DNA of 64,000 nt from Dromaius novaehollandiae (taxonomy: Eukaryota > Chordata > Aves > Casuariiformes > Dromaiidae): contig NC_088111.1 of the NCBI RefSeq assembly GCF_036370855.1, positions 17,209,501 to 17,273,500 of the forward strand, written 5' to 3'. A model generated the notes under the pieces. That model ran no database searches and was not told where the DNA came from. It worked only from the letters and a program-made list of their open reading frames with translations. Every line of letters begins with the position of its first letter. The stretch's first letter is position 1. A program made the position numbers and the translations under genes. Below, piece by piece: positions 40,801 to 52,000 of the stretch.

Positions 40801-43800
40801 TAACTTGCACATCATCTCCTCCTGGCCAAAAGCACATGAAGACCCCTCTGCCTGTTGATGTTCAGTAACTTGTGACCCTGTACAAAAATATTTCTAGTAA
40901 CTAAGTTCAATAGCCTTATGTCATTCAGTTAAGGACTGTAATTGCATTTTTTACTTACACATACTGCGCTTTGAAAGGTTCATAGACTTTGGCAAGCTTC
41001 ATATACAATTGATGTTGAAGTTCTAAAGGTGTTTCCTTAAAATAAGAAGCTGGCTTGTCATACAGAGTTACTGCCCTGTAATAATATAAATTAACAAGTT
41101 AAAAAAAAATAGATGTAACAAGATGCAAACTGTAAAGAAAGAATGACAGGCTACAACACTGTAACATGGAAAATAAATGAATTAGTTAATAAAACAAAAT
41201 AATGATTTGACTCTTACGACTTTTTATATTCCTAAAGTTTTCTGGAATAGAACAAACTTGACATATTAGAGTGAACCCAGCAACAAAGAATCCCTTTTTA
41301 TGCGCATATTCAAGGGATGTAATGCAACCATGAAAACTGCAAACATAATTATCCTAATTTTTTAACTTACCTCATAACTGTGCCTGAGCAGCTTTGATTT
41401 TAAAGCCCTATGATCGCAAAAGAAAAATCTGTGGGACGGACTAACTGTAAGTTAATGCAGTGATTAGTGCTCAGTGTGATTCTATAGGCAGCTTCACAGC
41501 AAAGTTCCATAAAATCTAGACTCCCACCTTCTAGCCAATAGAGTGTTAATTATGAAAGCTAATGAAGATTCTTGAATGCCCACATTTCACTAGCTCATTA
41601 AAAAACAGAACTAATGTGCTTCAGTGGTTATGGACGGAAAAGGGAAAGTTGCTTTTGTAAGATTTCTCTATATCCAGAATCATCAGGGCTATGGATTTTA
41701 ATCTTACTGCAAGTATGTACATAATAACGTTAAGAGATATTTGACTTACTTTATATTGCACTTCTCCCATAGATCTTCTTTCATTGCGTTAGTGACACAG
41801 AAGTTATAGTCAGACAAACGCCCAAAAAGCTTTTCATACCTGACAAAAATTAAGTCTCAGTTAGGCACCACAGACAGGTAATCTCAATAGCCAAACAGTA
41901 GCTTCTCACCAGCTGCAATGAAAAAAAAATATACATATATAAAAGCAAACAAACAGAAACCCCAGTAATTGAAATTTAATTATGAATTATGTACTGACTC
42001 CTTATACTGGAATAATATCAGTCTATGAAAACTGATACAGGATTACTCTCTTATGCCTTAAGGCCTGAGAACACAATACTCAAAACCCTTTACATACCTC
42101 TAGCAAGGTGAATTCAGCAAGAAACACAAGTACCGTTAAAGATGGGTTGGAGTGTAAAGCAGCAATTAAGAACAAAAAACACTAGACTTAAAGTCATTAT
42201 AATAAAAAGATCAAAGTTTGCATATATACATAAAAGTAACCTGCCTACCTCACAAAGTCAGAATAAGAGACATATGCAAATCACAGATTTTTATCCATAT
42301 GAATGAATCTGTTAATTCCTATGACATTCTCTAATCTACCCGAAAATGCACAGGTTTCTAAGACTTTAATTTCCTATTAACAGATAGCTCACATACCACA
42401 GGCATGTATCTACATTGTATTGGGATACCGTATTTCACTTTTAAGTTTAAAATGGAATAGGCCTTTTTAGAGCCTGGACTTCTTACAATGATGTGCATTC
42501 TTTACAGTTTGCACTGTGTGTATACACACATATATCTGGAAGAATATTCCTTACCCTTAAAGCCGAAAGGGAGTCCTTACAGTACACAACAGAAAATAAA
42601 GACAGGTTTTCTTTTAGAAGCTGCTCACAAATTCCCTTATGTAGATTAATATAATTCCTTCAGATTACTTAAATCATTTTATAGAATAAAACAACCTAGA
42701 CTGAATTTTTAGCATGTTTTGCAGGAAGCCACCTACCATCACCTTCCCATACATTAACAGAGGCATTTTATAGAATTTGCTTTCTGAAAAGGAAACAAGA
42801 TCAAGACAGCAAAATCCGGAACTTTAAAGAATTAGCCCTTTGCTAATTACACTCTACTCCCCGCTCTCCATTCTTCTGAATATTGCGAAGGTACATAATT
42901 TGTAAAGAGAAAAAGAAATTACTATACAAACCATTTTGCAATTTGTACTAGGAGGTGATTTCTTCCATGAATCAGACTCATTATAGTATATCCATAGTTA
43001 TGCCAATCAATTATCAGTTTGCTTCTCCACACAAGACACGCTACCCAGGCAACAGCTATACTAGGTAGACCTGGAGGATTCTGTTTAATACATAAAACAA
43101 ATACAAGCAGTGTGAGATTGTGGTCAAGGGACAAACACTTAGCAACTACCAGAAAAAGAACAGCAACAGACTGAAATTACATGGTTTTTAGGAATCGCAA
43201 TGAACACACAATTTTGTATTCTCCAACTGTGTAATTTCCACTTTTTGCCATGAATACTGGTAGGCATTTCAAATGTTACTGTCAAATCTGGATCAAAGTT
43301 CCCCTCCAATAAATATACGAGCTTTTCCATTGAGATTTATTCTTCACTAATGTCCATACCAATGAAGTTTGAAAGCTCAAAAATTAACAGGAAAATGAAA
43401 TATGAGTTATCAACAGGAAAATCAAAAATTAAAACCAAATACATATTTTTATAAATAGGTTAACACCATGGAGTATGCCGGTTTCCACTCTAAAGCAGTT
43501 AGAACAATGTTCCGGACTGCTAAAAATGCCCTCTAATGTAATACTATCCTTTTTTTTTTTTTAATCAAAGTTACACACACAAAACGTACCTGAAGAAGCA
43601 CATAGGATGGCTGATCTATCGTCAACATTGTGTACAGTAATTGCATTGCTTGTGCAATGACTTTTACAACATACTGGAAAATCTTAGGGCCAACTGCAAA
43701 GTGACAAAAAAAGTTAGTAAGAATATTACTCCAGCTCTCCGAACAAAAACATGCTTTTCATATAAAACCAACCATCTTTGCAGGGAAAATCTTAGAGCGA

Positions 43801-44642
43801 AGGCACTCTGTAAAAAGCTGTTTTTGAAAAGACAGTACCCCATGATCCTTCCAAACCACAATTCTACATTTCATCTAGAAAAAAAACAAAATCAGAGTAC
43901 ACATGGACAAGCAAACACAGACGGAAAAGTTAAAAAACAACCCCCTTCTATTCCAACCTGCATCAGAACTGGATTAACATGCTGCAAAATCATAGATGCA
44001 AATACTCCCAATATGTAGCAATGCAACTAATTATTTGTAGCCTACGTATACTGCTAGGATAAACCAGCGCATAATTTATGCTCCTGGAGCAGAGAGAGGC
44101 AATGCACCGTCACACTTTTTGTGTACATAAAACTCCTTTTTGTTTTTCTCCTGGCCCCGAAAACAAGCAGCCTCGGACCCTAACGCCAGCCAGGCCCTGA
44201 CTGTTACTTCCCAAAACAACCCTTCACGAGGGACTTCAAAGCAGAACGACGCCGTACGCCGCTCGACTGAACTTACCCTGCAACGCTTTAAGGTCCGAGA
44301 TGGGAACGATCCGTATGTTTTCGTTGCCCAAAACGTCGCTGTGGGGCTTCGTCTCTGCAAGAAGATCAAAGGCCCCCGTGAGAGAGGCGGCCGCCGCGGG
44401 GGCGCGCGGGCGCGGGGGAGGGGCCGGCGGGCGCACTCACGCAGGTAGCCCAGCAGCGTGACGCCGCGCCCGTGGCGGGCCAGCGAGAGCGCGTGGTACT
44501 GCATGCGCGGGCTGCGGCCCAGGTCGCCCAGCACCGCCACGCACACCCGCCCCGCGCCGCTCGCCGCCCGCCGCCGCCGCAGCCACAGCAGCGCCGCCAG
44601 CGCCAGCGCCAGGGCGCCCAGCGCCGCGCTGCCCGCCGCCAT
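34887..44642 (-). CDS. ALG1: ALG1: chitobiosyldiphosphodolichol beta-mannosyltransferase
   Basis: Thirteen minus-strand exons in transcript order: 44441-44642, 44277-44354, 43590-43693, 42932-43080, 41750-41839, 40965-41075, 39929-40050, 39110-39148, 38460-38519, 37614-37724, 36517-36631, 35389-35464 and 34887-35021. They join in phase to 463 codons plus TGA (human 464 aa, 13 exons). This GT33 enzyme of the cytosolic ER face transfers mannose from GDP-Man to GlcNAc2-PP-dolichol, the first mannose of the N-glycan precursor. Residues 5-21 are the membrane anchor, followed by [24 protein letters not shown] starts at 39. NPPGLPS (129) and [18 protein letters not shown] form the N-terminal GT-B half. 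[15 protein letters not shown] and [18 protein letters not shown] start the C-terminal half, and [20 protein letters not shown] (20 residues) is the donor-site region. The protein ends with [14 protein letters not shown]. Exon 8 is only 39 bases. ALG1 diverges from C16orf89. Confidence 0.95.
35038..35077 (-). repeat. (GA)n purine tract at the ALG1 last-exon acceptor
   Basis: An uninterrupted A/G run on the plus strand, read as a (CT)n-T-rich tract on the minus strand. It lies only about 16 bases upstream of the ALG1 exon 13 acceptor, so it forms or extends that intron's polypyrimidine tract. Confidence 0.8.
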
Positions 44643-44830
44643 CTTGGGGCGCGGGGAGGAGCGGCGGGCGCCCCCCGGCGGCTCGGCGGGCCGCTCCCTG
44701 CCGGCCCCCGGCCCCGAAAGGGCTGGGCGTCGCGGGGTGAGGCCGGTGCTTCGGGGCCCCTGGGGCCCGCCAGCCCCCGCTGGTGCACACCGGCGCTTGG
44801 CCGTCGCCACAGGGGCCCGTCTGCTTGTTC
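44370..44830. promoter_or_regulatory. CpG island, ALG1 promoter and exon 1
   Basis: A dense CpG block covering ALG1 exon 1 and about 190 bases upstream of its start. A second, smaller GC-rich block lies at about 45060-45200, inside the shared upstream region with C16orf89. No TATA box is evident. Confidence 0.8.
44635..44646 (-). promoter_or_regulatory. TISU element / YY1 site at the ALG1 start codon
   Basis: On the minus strand CAAGATGGCGGC matches the published TISU consensus SAASATGGCGGC at every position, with its ATG being the ALG1 start. TISU binds YY1 in DNA and directs scanning-free initiation on mRNAs with very short 5' UTRs. The transcript start is therefore predicted only 5-30 bases upstream. 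Confidence 0.8.
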
Positions 44831-46083
44831 AGGGTTTGCACTGTTCAATGGCAGCGATGGTATCCTGTGTCCCGCGGTGGAAAGATGCAAGAGTCGCATA
44901 CACGACCATCGCGGCACCCAGCATTACACCTGGGTGCACCCCAAATGGTCTCCTGCGGTTCGGTTTCCCTTTCCAGCTATGTGTTCGTTCCCACGTAGCG
45001 TACATACTCCCTCTTCTGGGAAAATTTTGTGAGGTATTATTTGAAGCCAGCAGCAGGGCAGTTTCTGGGCAGAGTCCCCCCCACCGCTGGGGCCCGCGCG
45101 GGTCGGTGCTGGCGGTTCGCCATCCCGCAGCCCAGCGCAGCCGGCTCCTCTCGCCGCCACTGCCGCCTGCTCCAGGGCAGCAGCCCGCCAGCGCCTTCTC
45201 ACAGGCTCTCTGAAACGATTCCTCCTTGGAAACTGGTTTAAAAATAGCTTTTGATTAGAGATCTGCCAACCACAGGGAGTTGAAATGTGTCTTTTAGCAT
45301 AGGTAATACATTGCAGAGCTACGCAGTCTTAGTACTGTGTTTCCCTTAGATCTCACTAGCCAGGCGGTGTTAAGCCTAGATACAGGATGAACAAATTCCC
45401 TGGGTGAACGCTCTACACCCCGTAGCATACAGCGAAGCCCGTCCTCCTCAGCCTTTCATTTCCACGCCTACAACTCTCCCTTTTCCCGACGACGCTGGCC
45501 AAGCCTTCCCCACTCTCCGGGACCGCTCCAAAGCCCACCTCATGCTGGGGCAGAAACGGCTGCAGCAGGCCGGACGCTCAGCCCCAGGGAACGGAGGGGG
45601 ACGAGCTGTGAAGAGCGGGTCTATCTTCCCCAATGCCCCAGAGTATTTTACTCACCTGCTCATAGGCACTCATGCCTTGACACCACCCCCTCCTGGCTGC
45701 ATGGGAATGATTTCTCAGCACCTCCTCACCTGCACTCCCAGCTCTGCGTTCCCCAGGTGCGGACTGACAGGCTGTTACCTCTCCTTGTCTCCGCCTGTGA
45801 GCACGAGGGTTCCTCCCTACTGACTGCCGTTGACAACAGTTTTATCCAAGCTAAGGATGGAGGACTGGATTTGACCTGGTGAACCGAATGGCCAAGCGCT
45901 TTGGCTGACATTAAAAGGAATGAGACATTTGCCTAGCACTGAAGACAGCATCCAGGCTTTCTGCGAGACCGCGGCATACCTGTGGTTACCCTGGGAAGGG
46001 GAGGCATCCAGTCACCCAGAACAGGAGCTGCAGGGAGCAGCTGACATTTACAGCTTGCACAAACATCTCTGAACAAAGTGGCC
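44643..46083. other. Divergent ALG1 / C16orf89 upstream region
   Basis: The interval between the two start codons. The ALG1 side is CpG-rich. The C16orf89 side (about 45240-46083) is of ordinary composition with no CpG island, consistent with a regulated, tissue-restricted promoter. A TTAAAAGG sequence at 45911 is the only TATA-like candidate, about 170 bases before the C16orf89 start; this is weak. No other coding exon is recognised, although GC-rich chance ORFs are plentiful. Confidence 0.6.
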
Positions 46084-49000
46084 ATGTCCTACGCTCTGCT
46101 CTTGCTGCTGCTCTCTCTGTCCGAGCCCAGCTTGTTGGAGAGCGAGCCTGATGCGAGGAGCTCCGTCATTCTGGCACTCGAGAAAGCGACTGTCTTCATG
46201 GAGAGTCAGTATCAGGACATCAATTTAGATGCGGTGTTGGGATTTCATATTTTGCAAGGTACTGTGACTTGGTTGCTTCTAAAAATGTCAGACTAAGCTG
46301 CTATCAACTTTCTCACCTTTAAATTTGCTTTTTATATAAGTAGACCTGATTGCTAGTAACATGATGTATCTTGTAAGATTTCTAAATTCTTTTTTTTTAA
46401 TATTTTGAAGAGTCAGCTCCTTAAATGTGACGACAGCAGCAGTGATCCAGCTGTTCTTTATATCAAATATATGTCTTAGAAGAAACCTTGATTTTTCTTG
46501 CTCTTAACAGGCATCACTTGGGTTAATCTCTGGGTTAGGAAGAATGAAATGAGCTGTAAGAAGAATATTTCAAACTCTGATCTATTTGATAATGCTGGAT
46601 ATTATATCCCCCTGTAGAACCCAAACTAATAATTGATACAAGTTGCCTTTGCACACACAATTTTGGGAGCTAATGCAAGTTACGGTCAACTTATGCATGC
46701 TCCATACTACACTCAGCAGCAACGCTGCCATCTCCCAAGGGGCCATTGCTGAGGCTGGGATGCGAATTCAACGGCATTGCCCCATCTCCCATCTTCAGTA
46801 CCTTCCTCACCCAAATTGTGGGTGCAGTGGGGACAGAAAAGCACTCTCTGAGCCCATCCACGCTCCTTCCAGTGTGCTCGAGGAGCTCTCGAGTAGGAGG
46901 TGGCCTGACTACGTGGCTGCCTTGTCTGTGTGGATGCATTCCAGTCCCCTCTGTAAGGGGCCAGGATCTGATCATTGGGTGAGAAATTCTTTTTTAGAAA
47001 GCAGTGTAGTTTGTATGAAGACAATAAAAGCAGTAAAGTAACATCAGTGAAACAAGCTTGGAGCGCAAGCAGATTCACAGCCAGCCAGCCATAGCATTTG
47101 TCTTTTTATACAGAAATTAAAGGACTAACAGAATGCACTGTGAGCATTTCCAACTCACTATGAACAGCCTAAAATCAGGTTCACAGGAGCACAAAGGACA
47201 GTATGCAAACATATAACAAGAACAGTGGTTATCTACCATCTTGCATCTGATTAATAAGTCCCTGGCTATAAAGGAAGCATGAGTGATCCCTTGGTCTACA
47301 TAGAGAATTTTTTAGCATTTGATAAATCTTCTTTTTTTCCTGTATGGATGCTATCTAGCTGACTGAGCCTTGCTGGATTAGCAGACGTTGAAACATAGCA
47401 TACTTTTTCTCTTGTAGAGGTGAAGTCAGCTTGGTAAATAATGTGGAAGTAGTGAAAAGCGGAGATCTGTCTCAACTATCTCCTTAATTGCCTTTCTTCT
47501 CGGATTTCTGCAAAGAAATCTGAGACAGCAATATCATTTCTTCAGCCAAATATTGAAGCACCTGTATAAGACAAGTTGGCATCCTCTTTTCCTAGTATAC
47601 CTAGTTTCAAGTGCTCAAAAATCATCAGTCTAGTCCCAGAGTCATGAAAATTGCTTTCAAAGTCACTTGTGCATGTGTGTGACTATTTCAAAGGTCACCT
47701 TTTGTATATTTTTTGAAGTTATGTAACCATGGAAGGCTAAATAAACACATATGATGTTGAGAGTTCATAATATTATTTTTCCCACATGAAGCATTAGTTT
47801 TTTCTTCCAGGAGATGATGTCTGGAATTTTACAGATCAGTCTTTCAGTGGAGGTGAAACCAGTGATATGGACTGTGATATCTCCAAAGTAAGAGAACGGT
47901 TTCTCCTGGAGTTGAGGTGATTCAAACAGTGTGTACACAACCATTTTCTTTCCTGGAATCGCTAATTCATGGTTTGTGAGAAAAAAGAATGGACTCCACA
48001 TCAAGAGCATGAAGCAGAGAGCAAGCTTCCAGGCAGCTCATCTGTCCAAAAGCCTGTATTTACAGAACAAACATCTGTTTTCCCAAGACTTAACATGTAT
48101 GAAAGAAGAAAAAAAGGAGGAATAGAGAAGTACTTGATTTCCTCTGCAACATCATAACATGCTGCCTTACAGAATCACCTTAACCATATTGCACATCTAT
48201 AGTTTCTCCCTTCTTTCTTCATATTACATAAAGAAATAGTTTGGCTTCTAGTTACAGTAGCATTGTGCTTGGCAGTAAGGTACCTGCTAATCAAGCAACA
48301 GGAGATGCTCCTTAGATTAGTACAATAGTACATTGGATTGCTTAACATTCTCCAGGTTAAACCTCAAAAAAAAAAAGTGTGTGTGTGGGGGGAATGGCAG
48401 TCACTACAGAAAGCTGCAAAACTCTGTATTTTACAATTAAAAAAATGGGGATGGGTTGGGAGTTTATGCTCATATGCAAAAATATTTTTTTCTTTCTTTC
48501 TGCAGGTTATTTGAGAGGAACTCTAGAAAAATGGTCCTCAGCGCATGAATCGCTTGCTCAGCATGCCCGAATTGAAAGCTTGCTGAGGAAGCTATCTTCT
48601 CTGATTGAAAAAGCAGCACATTTTCTAGCACAGAATGACCCCAAATATTTCAAAGGTAAAAGTAAGTCGTACTAATAGTGGTGAAGAAAAATAATTCTTG
48701 CTCAAGTTTGAGCTATTTGTATTGCACTGTTCTTTCCTTTATGCAATGACTCTGTGAAAAAAAGATGCTAATGAAAAGAAACAATATACTTAAAGTGAAG
48801 GCAATATTTGGTATACATCTTGGAAATGCTTAGAAAAGGGCTTAGAAAAGAAGCCCTGGTGGCTTGACAGTGAAGTAGCAGTGATGCACTTAATTGATAT
48901 ATCTTGAAAAATAAAGATTTTTTTTCTGGTATAGTTTTTTTCTAAATTACACACCTGTCATTCTGTGGCACTACCATTATTTTAATAGGGTTCATTTTGC

Positions 49001-52000
49001 TTCTGTTGCTTTGGGCAGAAAGAAAGTACCTCACTATGGTATGTCCACAAGTTGGCTTTACCTCAAACAGACTTTTAAAAGGATGTTTCTGCAGAATAGC
49101 TACATGCATACACATACAGGAGTACCCTTGGGTACAGGCAGACACTTAAGAAATCAGGCAGGACCTGGCAACTCCCTCTACCAAAGCACTAATTATGTGA
49201 CTTCTTTGATTTGCTTTCAGAATTTGAACCAGTTTTAGGACCACACTTTTGGGTCTTTCCTCGGTTGTGGAACCAGACTGATCCCTTGCTGGCCTACACT
49301 GCCTTTGGTAGTACCAAGTGTCTTACAGAAGAAATGAGTGACTCATGCTTGACTTATTTGCTGGGAACATGGTATGTCTTAAAAAGATATTTTCTTACTG
49401 CCACTGTTTTATGAGGCATTTCTACCTTCTGCTAGCATTTACACTGACAAGCAGGGAATGAGATTTACAGCCTTCTGCACATGTATAGGAAGCAGAACAT
49501 GTCTTATTGAGCCATTCATATCAAACTCTTGAACTCTGTATTGCTGTTCTTATACAGGAAAGAAAGTGGCAAGTCCTGCATTGTCACAAGCACCTGTAGG
49601 AACATAATGACAAAGCCTGGTTGCTCAGATTACTCCCTGTCCCATCAGCTTTTTTACTTCCTATTTGCTGATATGGTAAGTGACAAGTTTTATTACACAA
49701 GATTGATTAATCTTGGCAGCCAACATCATGCATAGAGAAACAAAGCAGTATGACATGGTGGATTGTGCAATAGGAAGGTAGAATTAACAAAGAGGAAGAG
49801 CAAAGCCTCACCAGAGATATTTATCTAATTATAGAAAGCAAACAGAAAATTCAAACTCCATTTCTAGAGGAAAGCAGGTAAATAAAGAAAAAAGGCAGAA
49901 GTGGCAGTACAATCATTTAGTTCTGCATTGAAGCAAGCCAATATCTTTTAATGCTAATGTAAACAAAATGGTAGACATGAATAGAGGAAAGGGAGGAAGA
50001 GTCTTTCTAGAAGAGTTCACCTGAAAGATACAGGAGATTGCAAGAGGGAAAAAAGAAACTCTTGGTGGAGCTGGACCTGGAATCCTGTTAGGACTGGGTG
50101 AATGCGGGGAGGGGGGAGCCTGCATCAGTGGTATGTCTGGGAATAAACATGGGGGAGAGAGGAGAATAGATTATGTAGTAACTAGCTTGTTGCACTTTGT
50201 CTAAGAGGTAACTACTGATCCATTGATCTTTTCAGTGAATTAAAATATATCAAGAAAATACTTAAATTGTGACAAGAAGAGTTATGATTCTGCCAACTGT
50301 CTGTCAAAGAAGACAACCAAAAACTTTGAAATTATCTTTCCCGACAGAAAACAGTCTGGAATAGAAGAAAAGAGCAAGGGGGGCTGCATCAAAAGGAAGA
50401 TGGAGGAGAAAGAATTAAAGAGAAACTGAGAAAAAGGGCAGGAAGGGGAAAACAGGTCTAACCTCTGGCATAAGGCAGGTTTCTCTGAATACTGTATCCA
50501 AGCCAGGTATAGACAAAGCAAAGGACCTCTGGTTCTGATTCCATTTACAAATACCCTAAGATACCTAGGAGTACATTTGCAGTTTTATTGGCCATGTTTT
50601 CCCCTATCTTCCCACCTTGATTTTATTAGGCCACTCCTTTCTTTCTTGATTGACTCCAGTACTTTATTTAGGTGCTTTATCATGAAGACTATACAACAGA
50701 CTTTCCAGTTGCAAAGGATAACACGCACATTAGTTGTGTGACACATTTCCAGTAACCAATTCTATGATACTTGTACCTAACTAGTGCTTAGGCACCAGGC
50801 AACATATCTTTGTTGGAAAAACTCCATGTATAAACACACAAACAAGCTGGTTGAAAATCCTATTTCATATACTGTTACAGTCTTCAAATTGATGATGGTC
50901 CCTGCTTCCGGTATAGGGATCATATATTGATGTTCTTCTCAATTCCCCCCAGGCATGTTAAAAAGGAAAGTTATATTTGTGCAGAGCCTATGGTCCATGA
51001 AAATGCTTCCTGCTAAAGATAATGTTACTAGATCAGATAATCACAGAAGACTTGAATCAAAACAGGATTTTCAATTGTAAATAACAGCTTGCAGATCTGG
51101 TCTTCCCTACTCCAGATTGGGGCAGGGGGTGTCTAATAAAATGCAATGCAATATTTCAATTCTCTTCTTTATCTAGAAAGGATGCTCAGATCATCTGTTC
51201 CTGAGGGCCCAGTATTACAAGAATATTTTCTGTGCTAGCATGATGAAAATAAACCTGGCAATTGAAAGCAATGGATTCAAGTTCTATTCTCGAGATCTCT
51301 TCATGGAAAATAGTATGTAACCTATGCCCAGTCAATCAACAATATGGCAGATATTATTGTTAAATAATAAAAGTAAACCTTTCACTTCAGGGGGAGTGAA
51401 TCATCAAACAAAAGATATAGAAAAGATTTGCTATGTTACAGTAGCAAATTATACAGCATTTAAAGCTTCAAATACCTGAATTTTACAATCTGAAGCTTTG
51501 TCTCAACTTAAGCAAACTGTATAAAATAAAGCTTGTAATTCCATTATATGCATTAGCTATACCATAAGGGCCAACATTTTCAAGCCTGGAATTTATTTGC
51601 CCAAATGCAAAGTATGTCATCTAATCCTGGCAATCTATTTTATAATATTGATTCCTTTGGTTAAGGTTTATGAGCATCTTTCTTACTGGGGATCAAATAT
51701 ATAAGGAAGCAAACATGACAAAAAAAGCTGTGGTTTTCTGCCCCCCCTCCCCCTTCTTTTTTTCCTCCTCCAGTTATGTTCTGTGGCATGTCTGGTTTCT
51801 CTGACTTCTACAAACTCAGATGGCTGGAGGCCATTCTCACCTGGCAGAAGCCTAAGGAAGGATGCTTTGGAAAACCTAGTGAGTAAGCCTTACCCTACAG
51901 GAGTGAGGTGGTGTGATCCAAACATGTAAGATTTAGACTGCAAATCAAAGGGCTATGTTACAGCCCTTCTGTTGGGTCTTATTGAAAATATAGATTCAAA

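Noticed and set aside
44366-45213. Several 130-250 codon ORFs on both strands near ALG1 exon 1
   Set aside because: GC-rich shadows of the CpG island; only the minus-strand frame from 44642 to 44441 is ALG1.
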